DNA from: an uncultured Acidimicrobiales bacterium
GTDB lineage: Bacteria; Actinomycetota; Acidimicrobiia; Acidimicrobiales; SZUA-35
Length of the DNA stretch: 38,431 nucleotides
NCBI GenBank assembly: GCA_937958015.1
Contig: CALGOA010000223.1
Span: 1-38,431, forward strand
Direction of reading: 5' to 3'
Below are positions 8,408 through 16,712 of this stretch, piece by piece. Made by a program: the position numbers and the translations under genes. The first letter of the stretch is position 1. Every line of letters begins with the position of its first letter. Under the pieces are notes generated by a model that did no database searches, was not told the origin of the DNA, and saw nothing but the letters and a program-made list of their open reading frames with translations.

Positions 8408-9607
8408 ATGAGTGACGGTCGCCCTCAGGTTCGCCCTGCGTCCACACTCCCGCCCATGCCCGCCTCGGGCGGCTGGAAACCCTCGGACCCGGTCGGCCAC
8501 CGGAAGTTCGCCGAGGTCTGCACCAATCGGTGTTTCGCTCTCGAGTTCGGCGGATTGCTCGACAGCGTCACCCTGGCGTACGAAACCTGGGGTGAACTCG
8601 ATGCCAGCGCCGCCAATGCGGTGCTTGTGTGCCACGCCCTGACCGGCGACTCCCACGCCGCCGGCCCGTCCGGTAACGGTCATCCAACCGACGGTTGGTG
8701 GAACGACATGATCGGTCCTGGACGCCCGCTCGACACCGACCGCTATTTCGTCGTATGTGTCAACGTTCTGGGCGGATGCCAGGGATCGACCGGCCCGATG
8801 AGCCTGGCCGCCGACGGGAAACCCTACGGATCCCGCTTCCCGATGGTGTCGGTGCGAGACATGGTTCGGACCCAGGCCATGTTGGCCGACCATCTCGGCA
8901 TTTCCACGTGGATGGCCGTGGTCGGCGGTTCCATGGGCGGCATGCAGGCCATCGAATGGGCCGCCATGTACCCCCGACGGGTCTCCTCGCTGGTGTCGAT
9001 CGCCTCAACCGCAGCTGCCAGCGCACAGCAGATCGCATGGAGTTATGCCGGCCGACTCGCCGTCATCAACGACCCGAAATGGAACGACGGCGACTATTAC
9101 GACGCTCCCGACGGCGAGGGCCCGCACGAAGGCTTCATGCTCGGTCGGCGTATCGCTCAAATCCACTACCGGTCCGACCTGTCGCTCCATGAACGCTTCG
9201 GGCGTTCCACCCGCGATCCTCTCGATCGGTTCGAGCCCTGGGATCGTTACCAAGTGGAGAGTTACCTCGACCACCACGGTCGCAAGCTGGCTCAACGGTT
9301 CGATGCCAACAGTTACCTGGTGTTGAATCGGGCGATGGACATGCACGATCTCGGTCGTGGTCGCGGCGGATTGTCTGCAGCTCTCGCCCGAGTGACTTGC
9401 CCCACGTTGGTTGTCAGTATCGACAGCGACGACCTCTACACCCCTCGACAACAAGAAGAGCTCCGCGACGGTCTGCGGGCCAACGGAACGCCCGTCGAGT
9501 TCGAGGTTCTCAACTCGATCCACGGCCACGATGGCTTCCTGATCGAGTTCGATCAGCTCGGGCCGATGGTCGACAACTTCGTGAGCGATCACTTCAAGGC
9601 CCGCTGA
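8408..9607 (+). CDS. metX: Homoserine O-acetyltransferase (MetX)
   Basis: MetX acylates homoserine with an acyl-CoA at the entry to methionine biosynthesis. The enzyme is an alpha/beta hydrolase of 399 residues. The nucleophile Ser175 sits in VGGSMGG, the Asp in SIDSDDLYTP and the catalytic His in GHDGFLIE near the C-terminus. The family-typical NVLGGCQGSTGP segment at 119-130 and the WAAMYP segment after the nucleophile support MetX over generic hydrolases. Whether acetyl- or succinyl-CoA is used cannot be settled by eye. No metY or metB is adjacent. Copy C of the repeat lies in the upstream region. Confidence 0.95.
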   Translation: MSDGRPQVRPASTLPPMPASGGWKPSDPVGHRKFAEVCTNRCFALEFGGLLDSVTLAYETWGELDASAANAVLVCHALTGDSHAAGPSGNGHPTDGWWNDMIGPGRPLDTDRYFVVCVNVLGGCQGSTGPMSLAADGKPYGSRFPMVSVRDMVRTQAMLADHLGISTWMAVVGGSMGGMQAIEWAAMYPRRVSSLVSIASTAAASAQQIAWSYAGRLAVINDPKWNDGDYYDAPDGEGPHEGFMLGRRIAQIHYRSDLSLHERFGRSTRDPLDRFEPWDRYQVESYLDHHGRKLAQRFDANSYLVLNRAMDMHDLGRGRGGLSAALARVTCPTLVVSIDSDDLYTPRQQEELRDGLRANGTPVEFEVLNSIHGHDGFLIEFDQLGPMVDNFVSDHFKAR

Positions 9608-9628
9608 CGAACGTGGCGATGGGTTGCG

Positions 9629-10414
9629 ATGCCTGAAGGCATCGAGATCGAGCTGTATCGGAGAGCGGCTGCTCGCTGCGTCGGTCGTGTGATCGACGAG
9701 GTCTCGGCCCCGGATTCGTATTTCATCAAGGGTGGAGCGACCGCCGATGTTCTTGTTGAGGCTCTCGTCGGGCGCACGATCACCAAGACCGACCGAGTCG
9801 GAAAACTGCTGCTGTTGGACATCGACGATGAACCCGACGTTCTTGGTCTTCGTTTCGGCATGACCGGGCGAGTCATCGTCGACGACGACGCTGCAATTGA
9901 GAAACTCGAATACGCGTCGGGCCGCGACGATCCGGCCTGGGATCGATTCGCCCTCAGCTTCGCCGGGGAAGGAACCCTACGAATCAACGACCCCCGCCGA
10001 CTCGGCGGGGTCGAACTGCACCCGGATCGATCGACACTTGGTGTCGATCTGTTTCGGGTGGCTCCGGGACGTCTGGCGACGGCTCTGGGGCAGAGCCGAG
10101 TTGCGCTCAAGTCCCGCCTGCTCGATCAGAGCAGGGTGGCGGGCGTCGGCAACCTGATCGCTGACGAAACCCTTTGGAGGGTCGGTCTGGACCCGGCCCG
10201 CCCCGCCGGTTCTCTGTCCGATGACGAGATTCGAAGGCTCGCTGCCGGCCTTCGCAGGACGATCGATCGGCTGCTCCGCGATGGCGGATCTCACACGGGT
10301 CGCTTGCAGGACTCCCGGGTCCGTGGTGGCCTGTGCCCAAAGGACGGAACGCCGCTACTTCGCCGCACGATTGGGGGTAGGACCACGTACTCCTGCCCCC
10401 TCCATCAGGTGTAG
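9629..10414 (+). CDS. Fpg/Nei-family DNA glycosylase with a variant zinc finger
   Basis: A bifunctional glycosylase/AP lyase of base excision repair. The N-terminus is MPEG, so Pro2 and Glu3 are the catalytic pair after Met removal, and the conserved lysine is Lys59 in DRVGKLLLL. The helix-two-turn-helix GVGNLIADE is near 172-180. The C-terminal zinc finger is unusual: the normal CxxC-x16-CxxC becomes Cys236-xx-Asp239-x16-Cys256-xx-His259, keeping the exact spacing. It is 261 residues long, as usual for the family. It begins 21 bases after metX, so the two may be co-transcribed. The choice between Fpg (8-oxoguanine) and Nei (oxidised pyrimidines) is not certain; the actinobacterial Nei branch seems likelier. 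Confidence 0.9.
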   Translation: MPEGIEIELYRRAAARCVGRVIDEVSAPDSYFIKGGATADVLVEALVGRTITKTDRVGKLLLLDIDDEPDVLGLRFGMTGRVIVDDDAAIEKLEYASGRDDPAWDRFALSFAGEGTLRINDPRRLGGVELHPDRSTLGVDLFRVAPGRLATALGQSRVALKSRLLDQSRVAGVGNLIADETLWRVGLDPARPAGSLSDDEIRRLAAGLRRTIDRLLRDGGSHTGRLQDSRVRGGLCPKDGTPLLRRTIGGRTTYSCPLHQV

Positions 10415-10425
10415 GGTCGAGGGCG

Positions 10426-11046
10426 ATGCTTGCGTTGATGTTCGCCCAGACCGACAACACCGGCCGCACGGTCACGATGATCGTTTTCGCCCTGGTTGCG
10501 GTAGCTGCGGCGCTGGCCCTTCTCACCGCCTGGTACTGGCGGATCACCGACCCAAGTCGCCGTGAGCAGGGGTCGAATGGTCGGGGCGGCAAGCGGCGCA
10601 CCGTGCAACCGGAACCGGAGCCCGAGCCAGAGGCAGGGCCCAGCGCCGGTCTCCATCCCGACCGGACAACCGAGGTCGACAAACGTTCCACTACCGGCAC
10701 CCCAACCACGGCGGCGATCGACTTCCCACCCGACGAGGGCGCCGGGGTCGACCCCACCAGAGTGCTTCGGCGGTCCGACATTCTGGACGGTGCCGCGCCT
10801 GATCAGCGGGTCATCGACCTTCGCACACCACCGGATGTCGACACCCCAGCCGCTACGCCTGCGGCCGAATCGCTTGGTGTCCAAACACCATCGGCGGCTT
10901 CGGACGAGCCAATGATCGATCTGACCGAGCCACACCCGGTCGACGATGTCGAACCCGAGCGGGTTGAGGTCAGCGCGGCCAGCGGCGCCCACGATGCAGG
11001 TATGAGTTTCGAAGACTGGCTGGCTCTTTCGGAGGAGGACCAATGA
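10426..11046 (+). CDS. Single-pass membrane protein with acidic, disordered cytoplasmic region
   Basis: I do not recognise this 206-residue protein. One membrane helix lies at about residues 18-42. After it comes a basic stop-transfer patch and then a long low-complexity stretch rich in Pro, Glu, Asp and Thr without predicted structure, ending in a small ordered-looking motif (SFEDWLALSEEDQ). It starts 12 bases after the glycosylase stop and overlaps the next gene by four bases (ATGA), so all three are probably one transcript. The C-terminal motif could be a partner-binding peptide, but that is speculation. Confidence 0.72.
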   Translation: MLALMFAQTDNTGRTVTMIVFALVAVAAALALLTAWYWRITDPSRREQGSNGRGGKRRTVQPEPEPEPEAGPSAGLHPDRTTEVDKRSTTGTPTTAAIDFPPDEGAGVDPTRVLRRSDILDGAAPDQRVIDLRTPPDVDTPAATPAAESLGVQTPSAASDEPMIDLTEPHPVDDVEPERVEVSAASGAHDAGMSFEDWLALSEEDQ

Positions 11047-11261
11047 GTGAAGGACTTGATCTCGACGCAATGATCGCTCGTTTCGTCGAACGGGCCGAGG
11101 CCGTCAAGCGACGAAACCTGCCCCCCGTCGGCGGTGACGAACGGAAGGCGTTCATCAAACAGGCTGAGCAGGACTTCATGGACTTTTCCCTGATCGCCGA
11201 TGCCACCCCGAGTCTTGATAACGGTGTCCTGACGCTCACGATCGACCTCAACAAGAGCTAG
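11043..11261 (+). CDS. Small conserved-looking protein of unknown function
   Basis: A 72-residue protein with no named domain I can identify. The N-terminal half is predicted helical and charged (DAMIARFVERAEAVKRR), and the second half contains an amphipathic FIKQAEQDFMDFSLIAD stretch followed by a short beta-like end (LTLTIDL). It has no signal peptide or membrane segment. Its ATG overlaps the stop of the upstream membrane-protein gene, which indicates coupled translation and possibly a physical pair with it. Codon use and the overlap support it being real. Confidence 0.7.
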   Translation: MSEGLDLDAMIARFVERAEAVKRRNLPPVGGDERKAFIKQAEQDFMDFSLIADATPSLDNGVLTLTIDLNKS

Positions 11262-11349
11262 TCCACAACCCACGGGTTTCACAAAACTGGCTGTTTGCCA
11301 TGAGCGATCAAGCGCTATGCTCTATCTCCGCAGTCAAAGCTGCGATCCA

Positions 11350-11422
11350 GCGGATGTAGCTCAGCTGGTAGAGCATCTCGTTGCCAACGAGAAGGTCGCC
11401 GGTTCGAATCCGGTCGTCCGCT
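11350..11422 (+). tRNA. tRNA-Gly (GCC)
   Basis: The acceptor GCGGATG pairs with CGTCCGC (one T-G pair). The D-arm is GCTC/GAGC, the anticodon stem TCTCG/CGAGA with loop TTGCCAA, giving anticodon GCC at 11383-11385, and the T-arm is GCCGG/CCGGT with loop TTCGAAT. The discriminator base is T. No CCA is encoded. A terminator hairpin follows directly. Confidence 0.97.
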
Positions 11423-11428
11423 CAACAT

Positions 11429-11468
11429 GAGGCCCGATCGCTCCGGCGGTCGGGCCTCGAGCGTTTTT
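11429..11468 (+). terminator. Rho-independent terminator of tRNA-Gly
   Basis: GAGGCCCGA (11429-11437) pairs perfectly with TCGGGCCTC (11450-11458). A TTTTT run follows at 11464-11468. It separates the tRNA from the convergent lipoprotein gene. Confidence 0.9.
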
Positions 11469-11477
11469 GGAGCACCG

Positions 11478-12395
11478 CTACGGGCACACCTCGGATCGTT
11501 CAACCTCACCCAACCGCCCGATCCGCATGGCGGTTACGAGGTTCGACTGGACTTCGAAGACCAACCGATAGTTGGCGTCGATCGACTCATTCGGCTGAAA
11601 CACGTAGGTGTCATCGGCAGGATTCTCCGCCAGTTGTTCGCCGTAAGCCGCCTGAAGGTCGGCCAGTTCCGAGCCGATTCCAACCTGTGACAATGTGAGC
11701 TGGCCGGGCGTCGTTGCGTCGGCCCGCAGGATCAGAGGGTCCTCATCGGTGGCATCCAGCGCCAGCAGGGGAGAGTGTGGGTCGCCGGCCACCCACCCCA
11801 GCGAACACGCTGCGCCTCGGCTTGCGATCACGATTGAGACCCCAACCGATTCCTCCACCTCGGTCACCCGCTGGCCGGGTCGCAGGCCGCCGAAGCTCCG
11901 CAGCCCCACCTGGGCCACGCCGAACCCTTCGTCGGGCGCAGCGACGAGCACGGTGGGAGTGGCCACGCCGGAGGTCACGAATGCGTGAAGTCCGGGGGTC
12001 AATACTTCGCCAACGGTCTCGGTCGGGACGGCTGAATCCTGCGGGTCGACCCGCAACTGCTGGTCGCCCCATTCGACGGTTACCACCACGTCGGACGCAT
12101 TCGTGAAACGGATCTGTCCGCCGGTGCTGACCGCACACGGATCGGAGGTGCCCGATTCGGTCGCCAGCGGAACCTCAACGATCCCACCCGGTTCGGGGCA
12201 CGATCCGACGTCGCGACCGGGCAGGGACGTGGTGGTCTGGATGCCCGGTTCGGTTGTAGTGGTCGCCTCGGGAACCGTAGTGACGAGCGAGGAAACCGAA
12301 CCTTCGACACGCACCAGAACCTCGCCCGGTTCGGCGGTGGAGCAACCCAGGCAACCAACGGCGAGCAGTCCAACGACGGCCGCACGACTGAGCAT
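11478..12395 (-). CDS. Predicted lipoprotein of unknown function
   Basis: The N-terminus is a short signal peptide ending at a lipobox: LAVGC with Cys15 as the likely lipidated residue, and a second CLGC just after. A Thr/Ser/Glu-rich linker follows (VPEATTTTEPG), then a globular extracytoplasmic region of about 240 residues. I recognise no catalytic motif. The middle contains cysteine-bounded segments (SCPEPG, DPCAV) that could form disulfides, and the C-terminal part resembles a small beta-sandwich with a strongly conserved-looking last strand (TAMRIGRLGEVERSEVCP). It is convergent with tRNA-Gly and divergent from the first zinc-ribbon paralogue, only 59 bases away, so the two may share a control region. 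Confidence 0.75.
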   Translation of the reverse strand: MLSRAAVVGLLAVGCLGCSTAEPGEVLVRVEGSVSSLVTTVPEATTTTEPGIQTTTSLPGRDVGSCPEPGGIVEVPLATESGTSDPCAVSTGGQIRFTNASDVVVTVEWGDQQLRVDPQDSAVPTETVGEVLTPGLHAFVTSGVATPTVLVAAPDEGFGVAQVGLRSFGGLRPGQRVTEVEESVGVSIVIASRGAACSLGWVAGDPHSPLLALDATDEDPLILRADATTPGQLTLSQVGIGSELADLQAAYGEQLAENPADDTYVFQPNESIDANYRLVFEVQSNLVTAMRIGRLGEVERSEVCP

Positions 12396-12454
12396 CGAAC
12401 CAGTATCGCAGCGCCGACCCGCGATGAATCCGATACCCCATCTACCATTGGGTC

Positions 12455-13723
12455 ATGGCACGGTGCCGGGGCTGTGGATCGAATGGGGAGGGAAACTTCT
12501 GCGATCAGTGTGGTCTGCCGCGCCGCGACGGTGCCGAGGGGCCGCTGATCCTCGGTGCGGAGCCATCCGAGGCCGCTCCGGCGTCGGTGCGAGTCTCGAG
12601 AGGTTCCTCCAGACTTACCGCCGTTCTCGGCATCGCGTTGGCAGCACTTCTGGGACTGGGAATCTTCGCGTCCGTACGAAGCCCCGAGCCGGTGGATCGA
12701 GGTTTTGCGGTTGATGAGGAAGGCGACGAACAGGACCGCGACGATTCCGGAGACGACGATGTCGGCTTCAACACGACCACCACAGCTCCCGAGCCTCCAT
12801 CGACCCCGCCCACGACGGCGTCGCTCGGTGGCGAACTACTGCTCGATGCCGAATACGGCTGGGACGTGATCGCGGCCACCGACGAGAGTCTGGTGCGCGT
12901 GGATTCAAGCACCGGTGAGGTGGTGCCGCTGGGTGTGAAGGCCAGTCCGGTCGGCTACGTGAATGACATGATCGCCCTGCAGGATGCGGAACACAGGATC
13001 ATTCTGGTGGACCCCATCGTGCTCAGCGGGGCGGCACCGGTCCAGTTGCCTGACCCCATCGGAGATTCGCCGCTAGCTGCCGACGGCGTGGTCGCCCTGA
13101 TGCCGTCGCTGAACCCCGAAACGTTCTGGCTCATTACCGACTTCGGATCGTGGGTGACCGAGGTCCGGATTTCCGATGGCACGGTCTTGCGGACGATCAC
13201 CACCGAAGGTTCGTACGAGAGCCTAGTGCTCTCGCCCGACTTCCGGACCCCGCTTCCCGGCGGTGTCTATCGGCTGACCTCCGATTCCGACTTCACTCGG
13301 GTCGCTGACGGGCGGGTGCTTGTGAGGGTTCGGGACGCAGTGCTCGTTCAGACCTGCGACCAGACGCTCGAGTGTGTCAACACCTGGCGCGATGTGCTCA
13401 CGATGGAACCCCGGACCGATCTCTTGGCTCCAAAATACACCGACAACAGTTTCTACTTCCCGTTTGCGGGTGCTGCTTTCATATTCAATGGCGAAACGTT
13501 GGTCGACCTCGAGACAGGCGTGTCTCGACGTTTCCCTGCGGACATGATGAACAACTTCTTCGACGGAACCGGTGATTTGTCCCCCGATGGCCAGGTCTTC
13601 GTCTCCAGCGAAGGCACGCGTTTGCGCTTCCGCGGGGCCGCTGCTGCCACGGTGAGTCTCGGCGGTGACGTGATCACCATGTATCGGCCGGTCTTCGTGC
13701 CGAAACCGGCACCGACGCCGTGA
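12455..13723 (+). CDS. Zinc-ribbon / single-helix / propeller-like membrane protein, paralogue 1
   Basis: The first of three tandem paralogues. An N-terminal zinc ribbon has Cys4, Cys7, Cys16 and Cys19 (CxxC-x8-CxxC). One membrane helix lies at about residues 54-73. An Asp/Glu-rich and Thr/Pro-rich linker then leads to a large extracytoplasmic domain. That domain has repeated beta-strand units (SLVRVDSSTGEVVPLG; ISDGTVLRTI; LSPDGQVFVSS) like a WD40/YVTN propeller and one conserved cysteine pair (TCDQTLECVNTW). The topology suggests a sensor with a cytoplasmic zinc ribbon and an outside ligand-binding domain. No known family name can be given with confidence. Paralogue 2 starts 82 bases downstream on the same strand. 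Confidence 0.82.
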   Translation: MARCRGCGSNGEGNFCDQCGLPRRDGAEGPLILGAEPSEAAPASVRVSRGSSRLTAVLGIALAALLGLGIFASVRSPEPVDRGFAVDEEGDEQDRDDSGDDDVGFNTTTTAPEPPSTPPTTASLGGELLLDAEYGWDVIAATDESLVRVDSSTGEVVPLGVKASPVGYVNDMIALQDAEHRIILVDPIVLSGAAPVQLPDPIGDSPLAADGVVALMPSLNPETFWLITDFGSWVTEVRISDGTVLRTITTEGSYESLVLSPDFRTPLPGGVYRLTSDSDFTRVADGRVLVRVRDAVLVQTCDQTLECVNTWRDVLTMEPRTDLLAPKYTDNSFYFPFAGAAFIFNGETLVDLETGVSRRFPADMMNNFFDGTGDLSPDGQVFVSSEGTRLRFRGAAAATVSLGGDVITMYRPVFVPKPAPTP

Positions 13724-13805
13724 GTCTTCGGCTCGACCGATTGCAGTGTTCGGGCTGGCCGCCACCGGTTGATGACGTGGAACACATCGGGATGACGGTC
13801 GGGAA

Positions 13806-15023
13806 GTGAACTGTCCCCAGTGTTCAGCTGAGGGCCAGACCGGCCGGTACTGCGCCAATTGTGGAGTGCCGCTGTTGGCATCGGAAACCACCGAACTGAT
13901 CGGTGTCGCACCCCGGCGCGAACGGCTCGAACGCGATCGAGGATTCCCGAGGTGGCCGCTCTTTCTGCTCGGACTGCTGGTCGTCGGTGTGGGTGTCCTG
14001 TATGCGCAACGACTTGAGCCGTCCGAGGTTGCCGAGGACGATCAGGACATCGACGAAGTTCGACCGCAGCCCGAGGACGTGGATGTTGTCGAGTCCCTTC
14101 CTGATTCGGACTGGTTCGTGGTCTCGACCAATAACGAGACTCTCGTACGAATCGACCCCGAGTCGGGTGAGGTGGTGGACCTTGGGCTGGCGATGCGAAG
14201 CCTGGGGCGGGCGTGGGGTCGGGTCATCCTTCAGGACATCGAGGGCCGTGTGTACGGAGCGTCGCCGGCAGACCTCGCCAGCGACCTACCGGTTCCGGCG
14301 CCCACACCGATCAACGACACTTTGTATTCGTTCCTGCCGGCGTGGGTGATAGCGAGCAGCACGCGGGACCACATTTGGCTGGCAGAGGGCACGGGTGATG
14401 TGGTGGAGGTGAGCCTCGTTACCGGCGAGGTGAACCTCGTTAGTGATCGCTCGCCCCGAGAGTTGGTGTCAGGTCTTACAACGCCGAGGTTCGAATCACC
14501 CGATGCCGGTGGGGTCTACCAACTGCAACCCGACCAGACCTATCAGCGAGTTCTGGACGGACGCGCGCTGGTGGAGGGCCGGGGGATGGTCCTCGTGGCG
14601 TCGTGTGATCTGGAACTTCAGTGTGGAACCTCCTGGTACGGGTCGGAGGATTTGTCGCCGATCGATCAACCCATTCCGGACGTCGAAGGTGTCCCGTCGA
14701 CGGCGTGGCTGGTGGGCGACGCCGACTTCCTCAGTTTGGCCCCGTTGGGGGAGTTGGTGCAGGCCGGACTCGATGGGCCCCCAGCGGCGCTGACCAGCAT
14801 GCGGTCCGGATCAATAGTCAACCTTCAACCGGCCGAGTTACTGGCCGCAGAGTCGGGCACGCTTGACGTTTCGCCGGATGGGGCGCTCGTTGTTCGAGCG
14901 AAACAGACCGACTTCTTCCGCAATTCGAGCGTGTTGATCCGTTCAACCGAAACCGACGAAGTCATCTCGCTCGGCGGTCCCACCCTGACCGGCACTACCC
15001 CCGTCTTCATCCCCAAGCCCTAA
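13806..15023 (+). CDS. Zinc-ribbon / single-helix / propeller-like membrane protein, paralogue 2
   Basis: Same architecture as its neighbours: zinc ribbon with Cys3, Cys6, Cys16 and Cys19, a membrane helix at about residues 50-68 (PLFLLGLLVVGVGVLY), an acidic linker that is shorter and has less Thr/Pro than in the others, and a propeller-like domain. Shared landmarks are TLVRIDPESGEVVDLG, GGVYQLQPDQTYQRV, the cysteine pair SCDLELQCGTSW and VSPDGALVV. The start codon is GTG. It is the most diverged of the three, with different loop lengths in the middle of the propeller. Confidence 0.82.
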   Translation: MNCPQCSAEGQTGRYCANCGVPLLASETTELIGVAPRRERLERDRGFPRWPLFLLGLLVVGVGVLYAQRLEPSEVAEDDQDIDEVRPQPEDVDVVESLPDSDWFVVSTNNETLVRIDPESGEVVDLGLAMRSLGRAWGRVILQDIEGRVYGASPADLASDLPVPAPTPINDTLYSFLPAWVIASSTRDHIWLAEGTGDVVEVSLVTGEVNLVSDRSPRELVSGLTTPRFESPDAGGVYQLQPDQTYQRVLDGRALVEGRGMVLVASCDLELQCGTSWYGSEDLSPIDQPIPDVEGVPSTAWLVGDADFLSLAPLGELVQAGLDGPPAALTSMRSGSIVNLQPAELLAAESGTLDVSPDGALVVRAKQTDFFRNSSVLIRSTETDEVISLGGPTLTGTTPVFIPKP

Positions 15024-15121
15024 CCGAGCAGATGGAGGGAAAACCGATTGGTGGTCTGCGACCATTCGGTCCGATCTGGGCCCGACTGCGCGAACTTTTG
15101 TCGGCCTTCTAGTGTGGAGTT

Positions 15122-16429
15122 GTGTCGAGGTGCGGGGGATGCGGAGCTGAGGTTCACGAGAACTTCTGCTCTCGTTGTGGCCGTGCGGTCACCACCCTCG
15201 ATGGTTTCGGTCCCACGATCCTGGGCACTACTTCGACTTCGGGCCCGGACGTGGCACGGTCCGGAGGGCGGGTACGGAGCGGGTCGAAGTTGCGGACCGC
15301 GTTGTTGGGGTCGGCGCTGTTCATGATCCTCGGACTCGGCATCTTTGCGGCGGTCCGGGACCCGACACCTACAGCTTCGGACGAACCAGCGGGCGAAGAC
15401 GAAATGCAAGAGCGCGCCGACGCCCAGCCGACCACCACCACCACCGCTCCCGAGCCGCTCACCACAACCGTCGAGCCGTTGCGCGGTTCGGTCGCCCCGG
15501 ATGGTCCGGTTCTCGGCGAAACGACCGGCTGGTTCGTGATCTCCGCCGACCGGAGCGGACTGGTTCGAATCGACGCCGACACCGGCGAACTCACCGAGCT
15601 GGGGGTCAATGTCGTGCCGATGGGTTACGTCGGTGACCAGATAGCGCTGAGAAGTTTCGACCACCGCATCTACCTCGTCGACCCGGCCCTTCTGGCGGGA
15701 CCGGTCCCTCTTTCGCTTCCCTCACCGATCAACGCTCGGAGTTACGCCGGGGGAAGTGGCACCAACATCTTTGCGAGCCGACACCCCGACCGACTCTGGG
15801 TGGAGCTGCCGGTCATCAACGTGGCGGTCGAGATTCGACTGAGCGACGGCGCGGAGCTTCAGCGGATCGCCCAGAGCGACTACGCACTCTTCGGCGGCCA
15901 GAGTGGCCCGGAATTCCTGACGCCTCCCACGGGCGGGGTCTATCGACTCGAAGACGACGGCAGCTATAGCCAGGCGGCGACCGGAAGGGTCATTGCCGTT
16001 GTCGACGGTGGCGTGCTCGTTCGGCAGTGTGATGAGACCCTGACCTGTCAGAATCAGTGGCTTGACCCCAACACGCTGGAGGAGCGGACCGACTGGTTTG
16101 CTCCGGAGGCCAACGAAGCAAACGTTTGGGGCCAGAAGCTTCTTGGGAACGATCGTTTTCTGCTGTCGTTCGAGACCCAACTCATCGACATTAGGAACGG
16201 TGACCGGTTCACGCTTCCGATTCGTTGGTACTCCATGACCGGCAGCGGCCCGATCGATGTCTCACCCAATGGAAACACGATCATGATCTCCGAACCCGAC
16301 GGTCTGCTCATGATGTCGACCTCGACCGGCGCCACCTCGGTGGTGAAATACGAACACCAACGGGTCGCGGGACGGCTCGTCCCGGTGTTCGTGGCCAAAC
16401 CCCCAACGGTGGACGACTCCAGTGGGTAG
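15122..16429 (+). CDS. Zinc-ribbon / single-helix / propeller-like membrane protein, paralogue 3
   Basis: Third copy, closest to paralogue 1. The zinc ribbon has Cys4, Cys7, Cys16 and Cys19, the membrane helix is at about residues 59-77, and the linker carries Thr-rich TTTTTTAPEPLTT. The propeller-like domain repeats the same landmarks: GLVRIDADTGELTELG, DHRIYLVDPALLAGP, GGVYRLEDDGSYSQ, QCDETLTCQNQW and VSPNGNTIMIS. GTG start. The gene ends 14 bases before tRNA-Cys. A close triplet of this kind indicates local duplication followed by divergence of the sensing domain. Confidence 0.82.
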   Translation: MSRCGGCGAEVHENFCSRCGRAVTTLDGFGPTILGTTSTSGPDVARSGGRVRSGSKLRTALLGSALFMILGLGIFAAVRDPTPTASDEPAGEDEMQERADAQPTTTTTAPEPLTTTVEPLRGSVAPDGPVLGETTGWFVISADRSGLVRIDADTGELTELGVNVVPMGYVGDQIALRSFDHRIYLVDPALLAGPVPLSLPSPINARSYAGGSGTNIFASRHPDRLWVELPVINVAVEIRLSDGAELQRIAQSDYALFGGQSGPEFLTPPTGGVYRLEDDGSYSQAATGRVIAVVDGGVLVRQCDETLTCQNQWLDPNTLEERTDWFAPEANEANVWGQKLLGNDRFLLSFETQLIDIRNGDRFTLPIRWYSMTGSGPIDVSPNGNTIMISEPDGLLMMSTSTGATSVVKYEHQRVAGRLVPVFVAKPPTVDDSSG

Positions 16430-16443
16430 ACTCGTCGATCCCT

Positions 16444-16517
16444 GCGCAGATGCCCGAGCGGCCTAAGGGAGCGGCCTGCAAAGCCGTGATTCGCGGGTTC
16501 AAATCCCGCTCTGCGCT
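16444..16517 (+). tRNA. tRNA-Cys (GCA)
   Basis: The acceptor GCGCAGA pairs perfectly with TCTGCGC. The anticodon stem GCGGC/GCCGT holds loop CTGCAAA, so the anticodon is GCA, and the T-arm is GCGGG/CCCGC with TTCAAAT. The discriminator is T, the expected cysteine identity base. No CCA is encoded. Confidence 0.96.
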
Positions 16518-16539
16518 CATCACCCTCTCGAGGGATCGA

Positions 16540-16569
16540 AGCCCCCGAACCACCCGGTTCGGGGGCTTT
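16540..16569 (+). terminator. Terminator-like hairpin after tRNA-Cys
   Basis: AGCCCCCGAAC (16540-16550) pairs perfectly with GTTCGGGGGCT (16557-16567) around CACCCG. Only three T residues follow, so termination may be modest. Its last bases run into the 53-bp repeat. Confidence 0.75.
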
Positions 16570-16615
16570 CTGGCTTCCGGTGACACGAAACGCTCACCCA
16601 GCGAGCACTTCGTGT
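16563..16615. repeat. 53-bp direct repeat, copy 1
   Basis: These 53 bases are identical to 19588-19640. The unit contains TTCCGGTGACACGAA, an inner CGCT/AGCG hairpin and the start of the opposite arm TTCGTGT. Beyond position 16615 the arm diverges (AGCCCGAACG against CACCGGAACG), so the full palindrome is intact only in copy 2. The unit abuts the tRNA-Cys terminator. Confidence 0.92.
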
Positions 16616-16712
16616 AGCCCGAACGCGTTCTATGGCACGGAGCGTGGACATCAATCGCGACAATTTCGTCGTCGGCTGCAACAAACGGAGTGTGCTCGCA
16701 CTGTAAGAAGGT

